DNA from: Burkholderiaceae bacterium
Lineage (GTDB): Bacteria > Pseudomonadota > Gammaproteobacteria > Burkholderiales > Burkholderiaceae
Direction of reading: 5' to 3'
NCBI GenBank assembly: GCA_028871175.1
Contig: JAGWNU010000010.1
Location: forward strand, 1-38,356
DNA length: 38,356 nt
The position numbers and the translations under genes are program-made. Within the stretch, counting starts at the first letter, position 1, and the number at the start of each line of letters is the position of its first letter. Positions 17,063 to 24,162 of this stretch are shown piece by piece. The notes beneath the pieces are model-generated. The model was not told where the DNA came from. It saw only the letters and a list, made by a program, of their open reading frames with translations, and ran no database searches.

Positions 17063-17071
17063 TGGCATAAT
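17063..17071 (+). promoter_or_regulatory. Extended -10 promoter before the RDD gene
   Basis: TGGCATAAT (extended TG plus a 5-of-6 -10 box) lies 69 nt upstream of the RDD start codon. No good -35 box is present, as is usual for extended -10 promoters. It suggests the RDD and hydrolase genes have their own transcript. Confidence 0.4.
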
Positions 17072-17139
17072 CCGAACAAGCGCCGCACATGAAGTCCGGC
17101 GCATGATCGACAGCGCACTGAACGCGCGCACCCGGATCG

Positions 17140-17664
17140 ATGCTCAATATCGCCTCCCCCTCCTCCCCCACTACGGCGCCTGACCCGCTCGCAGCGCCAA
17201 CACTGCGGCGCCGGTTCGCAGCCATGCTCTATGAAGGCCTGCTGCTCTTTGGTGTGATGTTCGCGGCAACGGCCCTCTTTCTGCTTGCACGCGCAGTCAT
17301 CCCACCATTGGCCCGCACCGGCGACGCAGGCCTGCAAGTGTGGGGCTTCTTCGCGCTCGGTCTGTACTTCGTGGGCTTCTGGCGCAAGCGCGGGCAGACG
17401 CTCGCCATGCAGACGTGGCGTATGCGCGTGGTGAATGCAGACGGTTCGCGCATTTCGATCGGTCGCGCCATTGCCCGTTATGTGCTGGCGTGGATGTGGG
17501 TCGCCGTAGCCGTTGGCGTCATCCACCTGAGCGGCGTGTCCCGCTGGGCCGGGGCCGGAGTCGCTCTGGCCTGCGTATTGGCCTGGGGCGCGCTGGCGTG
17601 GCTCGACCCGCAACGCCAATTCATGCACGATCGCCTGGCCGGCACGCGGCTGGTGCGCGACTGA
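17140..17664 (+). CDS. RDD family membrane protein
   Basis: A 174-residue integral membrane protein with about four hydrophobic helices and the three signatures of the RDD family: the Arg in RRRFAAMLYEGLLLFG near 23-38, the TLAMQTWRMRVV segment between helices, and the C-terminal FMHDRLAGTRLV containing the conserved Asp. RDD proteins are poorly characterised; some have been linked to transport or ion exchange. It follows DUF3106 after 92 nt, and the hydrolase gene begins 25 nt after it. The start codon has no strong ribosome-binding site. Confidence 0.88.
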   Translation: MLNIASPSSPTTAPDPLAAPTLRRRFAAMLYEGLLLFGVMFAATALFLLARAVIPPLARTGDAGLQVWGFFALGLYFVGFWRKRGQTLAMQTWRMRVVNADGSRISIGRAIARYVLAWMWVAVAVGVIHLSGVSRWAGAGVALACVLAWGALAWLDPQRQFMHDRLAGTRLVRD

Positions 17665-17689
17665 CGTCATCCTCGGCGACGGCCCTGCC

Positions 17690-18709
17690 ATGACCCGCGC
17701 CGATCTCGCTGCTCCATCCGTCCCATTCGCGTCGCTGACGGCAGCCAATGCGCGCCGTGCAGCCGTGGCGCTCCAATGCGTCGCGGCGGTCGCGGTAGCC
17801 TGGGCGGCGCATCGCTGGGGCGGATGCAGTTGGGCAGGCGCAGCAGCCGTTGCCGCAGTGGCGCTGGTCTTCGGCTACGTGGCGTCGGTTGGCTGGGCGT
17901 TCCTCATCGCGTTGGCGAGTCTCGGCTCGGCGAATCCGGATGACCCAGCCTGGGATCGCATGCCCGTACCGAGCACGCAACGCATCGGCACCGCAGGCTT
18001 CATTGCATGCTGGCTGCGCGAATGCGCGTCGGTCGCATGGATGTTCAACGTGCTCCAGCCATTCCGGGCACAGGCGGCATTCGATACGCCGGTTGAAGGC
18101 GGTCAGCGCATACCGGTGTTGATGATCCACGGCTATGGCTGCAATCGCGCGGTGTGGCTGCCGATACAGAAGCACCTTGCCGCAGCCGGTCACCCAACCG
18201 ACGCGATCGATCTGATGCCGTTGCTAGGTGATATCGATGATTACGCTCGCGACATCGCCCGCGCCATTGCAAGCATGACGCATGCGCATGGCCGCGCTCC
18301 GGTCCTCCTCTGCCACAGCATGGGCGGGCTCGCCGCACGGGCTTTGCTGCGCCAATCGGGGGACGGCTGCCCGGTGGCGCACGTCATCACGCTCGGCACG
18401 CCACATCGCGGCACGGTGATGGCGCGCGGCGGGCGCGGCCGCAATGTGCGGCAGATGGCGTGGGCCAGCCCCTGGCTGCGTCAGCTGGCCGCATCCGAAA
18501 CGCCGGCTGTGCGTGCACGCATCACGTCGATCTTCTCGTGGCATGACTCCATCGTCGGGCCAGCCGGAGCGTCATGGCTGGAGGGCGCACGACACGTTCC
18601 CTTCGCGGGCATCGGGCATGTGTCGCTGCTATGCGACGCGCGCGTGCGCAACGCCGTGCTGGCCGAACTCGCACGCATCGAACGCATCAGGCCAACCCCA
18701 TCCGCTTGA
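17690..18709 (+). CDS. Alpha/beta hydrolase, lipase-like, membrane-associated
   Basis: A 339-residue protein with two N-terminal hydrophobic helices (about 24-42 and 48-78) followed by an alpha/beta-hydrolase domain. The oxyanion region HGYGCN is at 147-152, the nucleophile elbow CHSMGG places Ser210, and likely triad partners are Asp286 (SWHDSIVGP) and His310 (GIGHVSLL). The pattern is closest to triacylglycerol lipases and lipase-like acyltransferases (PGAP1/LipA type), so an ester bond in a lipid is the best guess for its substrate. It follows the RDD gene by 25 nt in the same direction. Confidence 0.85.
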   Translation: MTRADLAAPSVPFASLTAANARRAAVALQCVAAVAVAWAAHRWGGCSWAGAAAVAAVALVFGYVASVGWAFLIALASLGSANPDDPAWDRMPVPSTQRIGTAGFIACWLRECASVAWMFNVLQPFRAQAAFDTPVEGGQRIPVLMIHGYGCNRAVWLPIQKHLAAAGHPTDAIDLMPLLGDIDDYARDIARAIASMTHAHGRAPVLLCHSMGGLAARALLRQSGDGCPVAHVITLGTPHRGTVMARGGRGRNVRQMAWASPWLRQLAASETPAVRARITSIFSWHDSIVGPAGASWLEGARHVPFAGIGHVSLLCDARVRNAVLAELARIERIRPTPSA

Positions 18710-18762
18710 AAGGCTCGCCCCGCGCGGGTCTTGGGCGCATGCCGCAGCGCCTTGCGAGCACC

Positions 18763-18791
18763 CCGTCATGTGACGGTCATGTTTCTGACAC
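18763..18791 (+). promoter_or_regulatory. Pho-box-like triple direct repeat
   Basis: Three 7-nt units spaced by 4 nt, giving an 11-nt period: CCGTCAT (18763-18769), CGGTCAT (18774-18780) and CTGACAC (18785-18791), matching the PhoB half-site CTGTCAT at 6, 6 and 5 of 7 positions. It lies 54 nt before the phosphoesterase start codon. No convincing -10 box follows at the usual 10-11 nt. The same bases contain TGAC/GTCA palindromes, so a different regulator is possible. Confidence 0.45.
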
Positions 18792-18845
18792 GGCGCGTTC
18801 ACGCAGCGGTGGCGAAATCCATGTAACGCAGCCTTCGTTGCCGAC

Positions 18846-19904
18846 ATGGTCCTGCCCAATCTGCCATCGCGCCCTGGTTTCCTCCGCCGCTTCGCGCAAC
18901 GCTTTCGCGCCGCTCCCTCCATCGGTTCCGACTGGAACGCTCCCCCGCCGCTGATGCAAATGGCCGCTGGATTCGCCGCCGCCGGCGCGCTGGGTTCCGC
19001 AGTACCCGCCAGCCGCGGCGACGTGCGCGACCATGAGCCGCCCGGGGCTGCGCCCGCCCCGATGCGGCTTGCAGAGCAACTGGCGGACAACGATACCGAT
19101 CCGCCGATCGAAAAAATCCACCGCTATCGCACCATCTGGCTGTCGGACATTCATCTCGGCACCGCCGGCTGCCAGGCCACCTACCTGCTGGACTTCCTCA
19201 AGCACAACGAGTCCGACACGCTTTACCTCGTCGGCGACATCGTGGATGGGTGGCAACTGCGCAAGGGCTGGTACTGGCCACAGGCCCACAACGACGTGGT
19301 GCAGAAGGTGCTCCGCCGTGCGCGTAAAGGCACGCGCGTGGTGTTCATTCCTGGCAACCATGATGAGATGGCGCGCCAGTTTCACGGTCTCAACTTCGGC
19401 GATATCGAGGTCGCAGAGGACGCGGTGCACGTGACGGCTGCAGGCAAGCGCCTGTGGGTGGTGCACGGAGACCTCTTCGACGGCGTGATGCAGCACGCGC
19501 GCTGGCTGGCCTACGTGGGCGACACGCTCTACACCTTCATCCTGGCGATGAATCGGCACTTCAATCGCATTCGCGTGCGGCTGGGGTTTCCGTATTGGTC
19601 GCTCTCGCAATACCTCAAGCACCAGGTCAAGAACGCAGTCAACTTCATCAACTCGTTCGAGCGCGTGATGACCGACGAGGCACGCCGCCGCGGCTGCGAC
19701 GGCGTGGTCTGCGGGCATATCCACAAGGCCGAGATCCGCGAGATCGACGGTCAGCTTTACTGCAACGACGGCGACTGGGTGGAGAGCCTCTCTGCCCTCG
19801 TCGAAACCATGGAAGGCGAGTTGCAGATCGTCTACTGGACGCATCTGCTCGATGCACCGCGTACGACCCGCAGGGCACGCCGTGCCGCAGCGGCTGCTGT
19901 CTGA
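18846..19904 (+). CDS. Calcineurin-like metallophosphoesterase, LpxH/PlcP type
   Basis: A 352-residue two-metal phosphoesterase. Residues about 93-300 hold all metal-binding motifs: SDIHLG (Asp101, His103), GDIVDGW (Asp131, Asp134), PGNHDE (Asn171, His172, Asp173), VVHGD (His208) and CGHIHKAE (His291, His293). Such genes are usually annotated as UDP-2,3-diacylglucosamine hydrolase, but the family includes Sinorhizobium PlcP (SMc00171), which degrades phospholipids to diacylglycerol under phosphate limitation. The first 90 residues are an Ala/Pro-rich extension with no ribosome-binding site at its ATG, so translation may start later, for example at Met73. The stop overlaps the glycosyltransferase ATG (TGATG). 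Neighbouring glycosyltransferase, diacylglycerol kinase and Pho-box-like repeats favour the lipid role. Confidence 0.85.
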   Translation: MVLPNLPSRPGFLRRFAQRFRAAPSIGSDWNAPPPLMQMAAGFAAAGALGSAVPASRGDVRDHEPPGAAPAPMRLAEQLADNDTDPPIEKIHRYRTIWLSDIHLGTAGCQATYLLDFLKHNESDTLYLVGDIVDGWQLRKGWYWPQAHNDVVQKVLRRARKGTRVVFIPGNHDEMARQFHGLNFGDIEVAEDAVHVTAAGKRLWVVHGDLFDGVMQHARWLAYVGDTLYTFILAMNRHFNRIRVRLGFPYWSLSQYLKHQVKNAVNFINSFERVMTDEARRRGCDGVVCGHIHKAEIREIDGQLYCNDGDWVESLSALVETMEGELQIVYWTHLLDAPRTTRRARRAAAAAV

Positions 19905-21049
19905 TGAAAACCCACATGACCACAACCAGTATCGACCTCGCGCCCCTCGACGTTACCGCCACGACATCCACCGCACCCACGCCCCAAGGAGAGCCCGTGA
20001 AAGTCATGATCGTCACCGATGCCTGGGAACCGCAGGTCAACGGCGTCGTCCGCACCCTGACCCAGACACGCCGCGAACTCGAAGCAATGGGCCACATCGT
20101 CGACATGATCACGCCACTCGAATTCAAAACGGTGCCGTGCCCGACGTACCCAGAGATTCGCCTGTCGATTCTGCCCGCCAAGCGTGTGCGCGAGCGCATC
20201 GAAGCGTTTGCGCCGCAAGCGCTGCATATCGCCACGGAAGGCCCACTTGGGCTCGCCGCGCGCGCCTACGCACTGCGGCACAAGCTGCCCTATACGACGG
20301 CTTACCACACGCGCTTTCCCGAGTACGTACAGGCGCGCTTCGGGATTCCGCTGGCCTGGACGTATCGCTTCCTGCGCTGGTTCCACAGCCCCGCCCAGGC
20401 CGTGATGGCACCCACGCCCGTCGTGCTGAAAGACCTGGCTGCGTATGGCATCACGAACGGCGTGCTGTGGACGCGCGGCGTCGACCTTGACGTCTTCACG
20501 GCGCAACGCGGCAACGTGCTCAACACCGCGCACCCGATCTTCCTGTACGTAGGCCGCGTGGCCGTCGAAAAGAACGTGGAGGCGTTCCTGGAACTCGACC
20601 TGCCCGGCTCGAAGTGGGTCGTGGGTGAAGGTCCGGCCCTGGCCGGCCTCAAGGCGAAATACCCGAACGCGAACTACCTGGGCGTGCTCAGGCAGCCTGA
20701 GCTGGCCAAGGTGTATGCGTCGGCCGATGTATTCGTCTTTCCGAGCCGCACCGACACGTTCGGCCTCGTACTGCTGGAGGCGCTTGCCAGCGGCCTGCCG
20801 GTGGCGGCGTACCCCGTGACGGGTCCGATCGACGTGCTGGGGGACTCGCCGGCCGGCGCGCTGCGAGAAGACCTGCGGGAAGCCTGCCTGGAAGCGTTGC
20901 GCATCGACCGCGCCACGGCACGTGCGCATGCGGAGCGCTTCTCGTGGCGCGCAGCCTCCGAACAATTCGTGGCGCACCTGCGTCCGTTGCCCGCCGGCCA
21001 GGCCATTGGCGCCAAGGCTGCGCAGCCGTCCACCGCAGCGGGATCCTGA
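19904..21049 (+). CDS. Family 4 glycosyltransferase, possibly glycolipid-forming
   Basis: A GT-B fold enzyme of 381 residues from ATG 19904. Catalytic-domain sequence begins at KVMIVTDAWEPQVNGVVRT, typical of SQD2/MgtA-like GT4 enzymes, and the C-terminal donor site includes FLYVGRVAVEKN and the E-x7-E-like FVFPSRTDTFGLVLLEAL. A GTG at 19997-19999 with an ideal AAGGAGA 4 nt upstream would give a 350-residue protein starting exactly at the domain; the 31-residue Thr/Ala/Pro-rich extension is therefore doubtful. Relatives transfer sugars to diacylglycerol or phosphatidylinositol. Position between a PlcP-like phosphoesterase and diacylglycerol kinase suggests diacylglycerol as acceptor; the sugar donor cannot be read. 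Confidence 0.87.
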   Translation: MKTHMTTTSIDLAPLDVTATTSTAPTPQGEPVKVMIVTDAWEPQVNGVVRTLTQTRRELEAMGHIVDMITPLEFKTVPCPTYPEIRLSILPAKRVRERIEAFAPQALHIATEGPLGLAARAYALRHKLPYTTAYHTRFPEYVQARFGIPLAWTYRFLRWFHSPAQAVMAPTPVVLKDLAAYGITNGVLWTRGVDLDVFTAQRGNVLNTAHPIFLYVGRVAVEKNVEAFLELDLPGSKWVVGEGPALAGLKAKYPNANYLGVLRQPELAKVYASADVFVFPSRTDTFGLVLLEALASGLPVAAYPVTGPIDVLGDSPAGALREDLREACLEALRIDRATARAHAERFSWRAASEQFVAHLRPLPAGQAIGAKAAQPSTAAGS

Positions 21050-21061
21050 GCCTTGCGTGCC

Positions 21062-21514
21062 ATGAAGCCCACCACCCCGCCGGAACGCCCGCCCGCACCG
21101 CCTGCGGCAGGCGCCTATTCGCCGGCAGACAACCCGCACAAGGGCAACCGCGGCGTCACGCGGGCGTGGTTTGCGCTCAAGAACTCCATCAGCGGCATCC
21201 GCTTTGCCATCGACGAGGAAAGCGCGTTCCGCCAGGAGTTGACGCTCTGCGCAATTCTGCTTCCGTGCGCGTTCGTCATCCCCGCCACGGTGGTCGAGCG
21301 CATCATGATGATCGGCACGCTGGTGCTGGTGCTCATCGTCGAGCTGCTCAATTCCAGCGTGGAGGCCGCGGTCGACCGTATTTCACTGGAGCAGCATGGC
21401 CTGTCCAAACGCGCCAAGGACTTCGGCAGCGCCGCGGTCATGCTCGCCCTCCTGCTTTGCGTGGGCACATGGGCGGCGATCGCCTGGCCCTGGGTGGCAA
21501 CGCTGCTGCACTAG
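21062..21514 (+). CDS. dgkA: Diacylglycerol kinase, prokaryotic type
   Basis: Phosphorylates diacylglycerol to phosphatidic acid, returning it to phospholipid synthesis. The 150-residue product has a Pro-rich N-terminal tail of about 30 residues, then the compact three-helix DgkA fold with family motifs: AWFALKNSISGIRFAIDEESAFRQE (about 35-59), VELLNSSVEAAVDRIS (catalytic Glu94, metal-binding Glu101) and LSKRAKDFGSAAVMLALL. I use the ATG at 21062-21064; a TTG three codons earlier is less likely. It begins 12 nt after the glycosyltransferase stop codon and is the third gene of the proposed lipid unit. Confidence 0.95.
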   Translation: MKPTTPPERPPAPPAAGAYSPADNPHKGNRGVTRAWFALKNSISGIRFAIDEESAFRQELTLCAILLPCAFVIPATVVERIMMIGTLVLVLIVELLNSSVEAAVDRISLEQHGLSKRAKDFGSAAVMLALLLCVGTWAAIAWPWVATLLH

Positions 21515-21558
21515 GCACGCGTTAGGACATACCCGCCCTTACGCCACGTCAACGTTTG

Positions 21559-21594
21559 GCAACGTCGCCCCCGCTGTACCCGGAGCGACGTTGC
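21559..21594. repeat. 10-bp inverted repeat upstream of the TetR gene
   Basis: GCAACGTCGC (21559-21568) and GCGACGTTGC (21585-21594) are perfectly complementary, separated by 16 nt. The pair sits between dgkA and the TetR promoter. It could be an operator for the TetR protein, or a hairpin ending the dgkA transcript, although no T-run follows directly. Confidence 0.5.
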
Positions 21595-21609
21595 ACTGGC
21601 ACGATCTTT

Positions 21610-21615
21610 TATAAT
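21610..21615 (+). promoter_or_regulatory. -10 box of the TetR-LOG operon
   Basis: A perfect TATAAT preceded by TTT lies 50 nt upstream of the TetR start codon and 16 nt after the inverted repeat. TTGCAC is nearby but only 13 nt away, too close for a normal -35. Confidence 0.45.
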
Positions 21616-21664
21616 CCGGGCACCAACACGCCACGGAGACAGGGCCCCCGGCCTTGGCAGTTCA

Positions 21665-22363
21665 ATGGAAACCAAGCAGCATTCCACCGGCCCGCGCCGC
21701 ACACGCGATCGCATCCTCGAGGTGTCGCTACGCCTGTTCAACGAGCTCGGCGAACCCAACGTCACCACCACGACGATCGCCGAAGAACTCGAGATCAGCC
21801 CGGGCAATCTGTACTACCACTTCCGCAACAAGGACGACATCATCAACTCGATCTTCGTCCAGTTCGAACAGGAGATGGGCCGTCGCCTGAAGCTGCCCGA
21901 CGACCACAAGGCCACACTGGATGAAACGTGGGGCTACCTGCAGTACATGTCGGAATTCCTCTGGAATTACCGCTTCCTGTATCGCGACATCAACGATCTG
22001 CTTGCGCGCAATCGCATGCTGGAGTTGAACTTCAAGCGGATCGTCGAGCAGAAACGCCACTTCGCAATGGACATCTGCCACCAGTTCATCGAAGACGGCG
22101 AAATGGAAGCCACGCCCGAGCAGGTGGACGTCATCTGCACCAACATCGTCGTGGTGGCCACATACTGGCTGTCGTTCCAGTTCGTGCAGCACCCACGCCA
22201 ATACAACGATCCCAACGCGATCCGTGACCACCTGCACGGCGTGAGCTACCACATCCTGTCGATCCTGGCGCCGTATTTGCGCGGCAAGCCCCGGCGGGCT
22301 TTCGATCTGTTGGCAGTCAGCCGCAGCAACGACCCGCCGCCCCAAGTCACCTCAGCCCAATGA
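21665..22363 (+). CDS. TetR family transcriptional regulator
   Basis: A 232-residue one-component repressor. The N-terminal DNA-binding domain is clear (TRDRILEVSLRLFNELGEPNVTTTTIAEELEISPGNLYYHFRNKDDI, about residues 13-56), with the usual LYYHF recognition helix. The ligand domain (about 75-215) is rich in aromatic residues (YLQYMSEFLWNYRFLYRDIN) and has no ligand signature I recognise. Its stop overlaps the LOG gene start (ATGA), so the two are co-translated. A perfect 10-bp inverted repeat just upstream of its -10 box is a candidate autoregulatory site. Confidence 0.92.
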   Translation: METKQHSTGPRRTRDRILEVSLRLFNELGEPNVTTTTIAEELEISPGNLYYHFRNKDDIINSIFVQFEQEMGRRLKLPDDHKATLDETWGYLQYMSEFLWNYRFLYRDINDLLARNRMLELNFKRIVEQKRHFAMDICHQFIEDGEMEATPEQVDVICTNIVVVATYWLSFQFVQHPRQYNDPNAIRDHLHGVSYHILSILAPYLRGKPRRAFDLLAVSRSNDPPPQVTSAQ

Positions 22364-22944
22364 ATTCGATCTGCGTCTATTGCGGTTCCAGCCCGGGCGT
22401 GCGCCCCGAATATGCAGGCCAAGCCATTGCGTTGGGTGAGGCGATGGTCAGGCGCGGCCTCACGCTCGTCTACGGCGGCGGCAATGTTGGCCTGATGGGT
22501 ATCGTGGCGGATGCGGTCCTGCACGGCGGCAGTCCTGTCATCGGCGTCATTCCCAAATCGCTCGTGCGCAAGGAGGTCGGCCATAAAGACCTGACCGAAC
22601 TGCACATCGTCGACAGCATGCACCAGCGCAAGCAGATGATGGCTGACCGCGCGGATGCCTTCATCGCCATGCCTGGCGGCGTGGGCACCTACGAGGAGCT
22701 GTTCGAAACGTTCACGTGGCTGCAGCTCGGCTATCACAACAAGCCGATCGGCCTGCTGAACGTGGCGGGTTTCTACGACAAGCTGCTGGGCTTCATCGAC
22801 CATGCCGTGCAAGAGGGTTTCCTCAAACGCCACCACGCCGATCTGCTGCATGTCAGCGACGACCCGTCCGCGCTGATCGACATGCTGGCAAACGCGCCGC
22901 GCGACACCGTCGACAAGTGGTCGGAGCGCCGCGAGCGTACGTAG
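22360..22944 (+). CDS. LOG family protein, cytokinin riboside 5'-monophosphate phosphoribohydrolase-like
   Basis: A 194-residue Rossmann-fold protein of the Lonely Guy family. The opening SICVYCGSSPG and the nucleotide motif PGGVGTYEE (105-113) with upstream MADRADAFIAM are the family signatures, and the length is standard. Members cleave the N-glycosidic bond of AMP or cytokinin riboside monophosphates, releasing ribose 5-phosphate and the free base. In a possibly plant- or soil-associated betaproteobacterium this could produce cytokinin or simply serve nucleotide salvage; the sequence does not decide. It overlaps the TetR gene by 4 nt. Confidence 0.93.
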   Translation: MNSICVYCGSSPGVRPEYAGQAIALGEAMVRRGLTLVYGGGNVGLMGIVADAVLHGGSPVIGVIPKSLVRKEVGHKDLTELHIVDSMHQRKQMMADRADAFIAMPGGVGTYEELFETFTWLQLGYHNKPIGLLNVAGFYDKLLGFIDHAVQEGFLKRHHADLLHVSDDPSALIDMLANAPRDTVDKWSERRERT

Positions 22945-23107
22945 GCCACGCATGCAAGACACCTTGCTCGGCATGGCGTGCTGCTGACAGTGCGGCGCGC
23001 GTGGGCGCACCATACGCCAACGCTGTTGCGCGGGGGTTCGATGGTGCCGATCACGTTTTCGGGCGCGCTCATGTAGTCGGCGTTCAACCGCTGAGCCGCG
23101 TCAGAGT

Positions 23108-23686
23108 CTAGAAGGACGATCCCGGCTGCGCGAGAAACGCGACCTCTTCCGGCGTCGACGCCCTTCCCAGCGCGGCATTGCGATGCGGGAAACGCCCGAA
23201 GCGCGCAACGATGTCCCGATGCTTCTCGGCCCAGACCAGCGAATCCGTATCGCCCTCCTGGTCGCGCAGGCGCGTATAGAGTCGAATCGACTCGTCCTGC
23301 ATGGCGGGCACTTCGCTGTGCTCGAACGGCAGGTAACAGAACATGCGGTGGAAGCGGGTTGGGAGCTGGGTGTCCCAGCCAGCGGCCACGACGATCTGCG
23401 CGGTGTGCAAGGCCGCTGCATCGCTGGCAAAGGCGCGGGCCGTATTGCGGAACATATTGCGCGAGAACTGATCGAGCACCACGATGCGCGCGATGGCTTC
23501 CTGCGGCGTGTCCATCCACGTATCGCCTCCGCCTGCCGAGAGCGCCTCCCACAGCGGCAGGAAGCGGGCGCGAATCTCTGCATCGAACGCATCGGACTTG
23601 GTGAACCACTCGGGCCGCGCATCGACGAGCGGCACGGACCCGAACCAGAACGCGAGTACGTCGTCGGCAGTGGGCAAACCGATCAT
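23108..23686 (-). CDS. DUF924 family protein
   Basis: A 192-residue protein with the DUF924 hallmarks: ADDVLAFWFG at the N-terminus, VVLDQFSRNMFRNTARAFASD in the middle, FCYLPFEHSE and the C-terminal RFGRFPHRNAALGRASTPEE. The family adopts an all-helical, TPR-like fold and has no established biochemical role. The ATG (23684-23686) follows an AGGAGA ribosome-binding site; a 51-codon upstream extension is not family-like. It lies 35 nt downstream of the globin gene in the same direction, so the two are probably co-transcribed. Confidence 0.92.
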   Translation of the reverse strand: MIGLPTADDVLAFWFGSVPLVDARPEWFTKSDAFDAEIRARFLPLWEALSAGGGDTWMDTPQEAIARIVVLDQFSRNMFRNTARAFASDAAALHTAQIVVAAGWDTQLPTRFHRMFCYLPFEHSEVPAMQDESIRLYTRLRDQEGDTDSLVWAEKHRDIVARFGRFPHRNAALGRASTPEEVAFLAQPGSSF

Positions 23687-23721
23687 GCGAAGTCTCCTGT
23701 CTTTGTCATGGGCACGCGCCA

Positions 23722-24126
23722 TCAGCGCGGTACGTTGCGCATCCAATCCGCGGTTTGCCAGAACGCCTGCATCAGGCGCATCTGCAGGGCTTCGTCCAGG
23801 CCCTGGTCCTGCATCGCGAGTGCCATGCAGCGCATCCACTGGTCGCGCTCCTGCGTGCCGATCTCGAACGGGAGATGGCGCGCGCGCAGGCGCGGGTGTC
23901 CAAAGCGTTCAATGTAATGGCTGGGGCCGCCCAGCCAGCCGCACAGGAACCAGAACAGCTTGTCGCGTGAACCGTCGAGGCTGGGCGGATGCAGCGCGCG
24001 CAGCACGGCAAACTCGGGTTCGAGGTCCATCAGGTCATAGAAGCGGTCCACGAGTTCACGCACACGCGCCTCGCCGCCGATCAGGTCGAAGGCCAGGGAT
24101 TCCTGGCCGGAGGTTGCATCAGTCAT
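23722..24126 (-). CDS. Group II truncated haemoglobin
   Basis: A 134-residue 2-over-2 globin. The segment LMDLEPEFAVLRALHPPSL, then FLCGWLGGPSHYIERFGHPRLRARHLPFEIG with proximal His84, and WMRCM with the conserved group II/III Trp97 are diagnostic. The distal side is Tyr/Phe-rich (RFYDLM). Such globins bind O2 and detoxify NO or sense oxygen; the exact role is unknown here. The start codon has only a weak ribosome-binding site. It lies between the large FtsX-type permease gene (36 nt upstream) and DUF924, probably in one operon. Confidence 0.92.
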   Translation of the reverse strand: MTDATSGQESLAFDLIGGEARVRELVDRFYDLMDLEPEFAVLRALHPPSLDGSRDKLFWFLCGWLGGPSHYIERFGHPRLRARHLPFEIGTQERDQWMRCMALAMQDQGLDEALQMRLMQAFWQTADWMRNVPR

Positions 24127-24162
24127 ACAGCGTCAGTCACTTCAAGAAGAATCACGCTCCGC

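Noticed and set aside
18241..18544. Small open frames on the minus strand within the alpha/beta hydrolase gene.
   Set aside because: They are shadows of the hydrolase reading frame, whose catalytic triad is intact.
22945..23107. Minus-strand sequence after the DUF924 stop that reads as an open frame and faintly recalls an LNxxY motif.
   Set aside because: Too short, lacks a start, and the resemblance is within chance; probably non-coding spacer.
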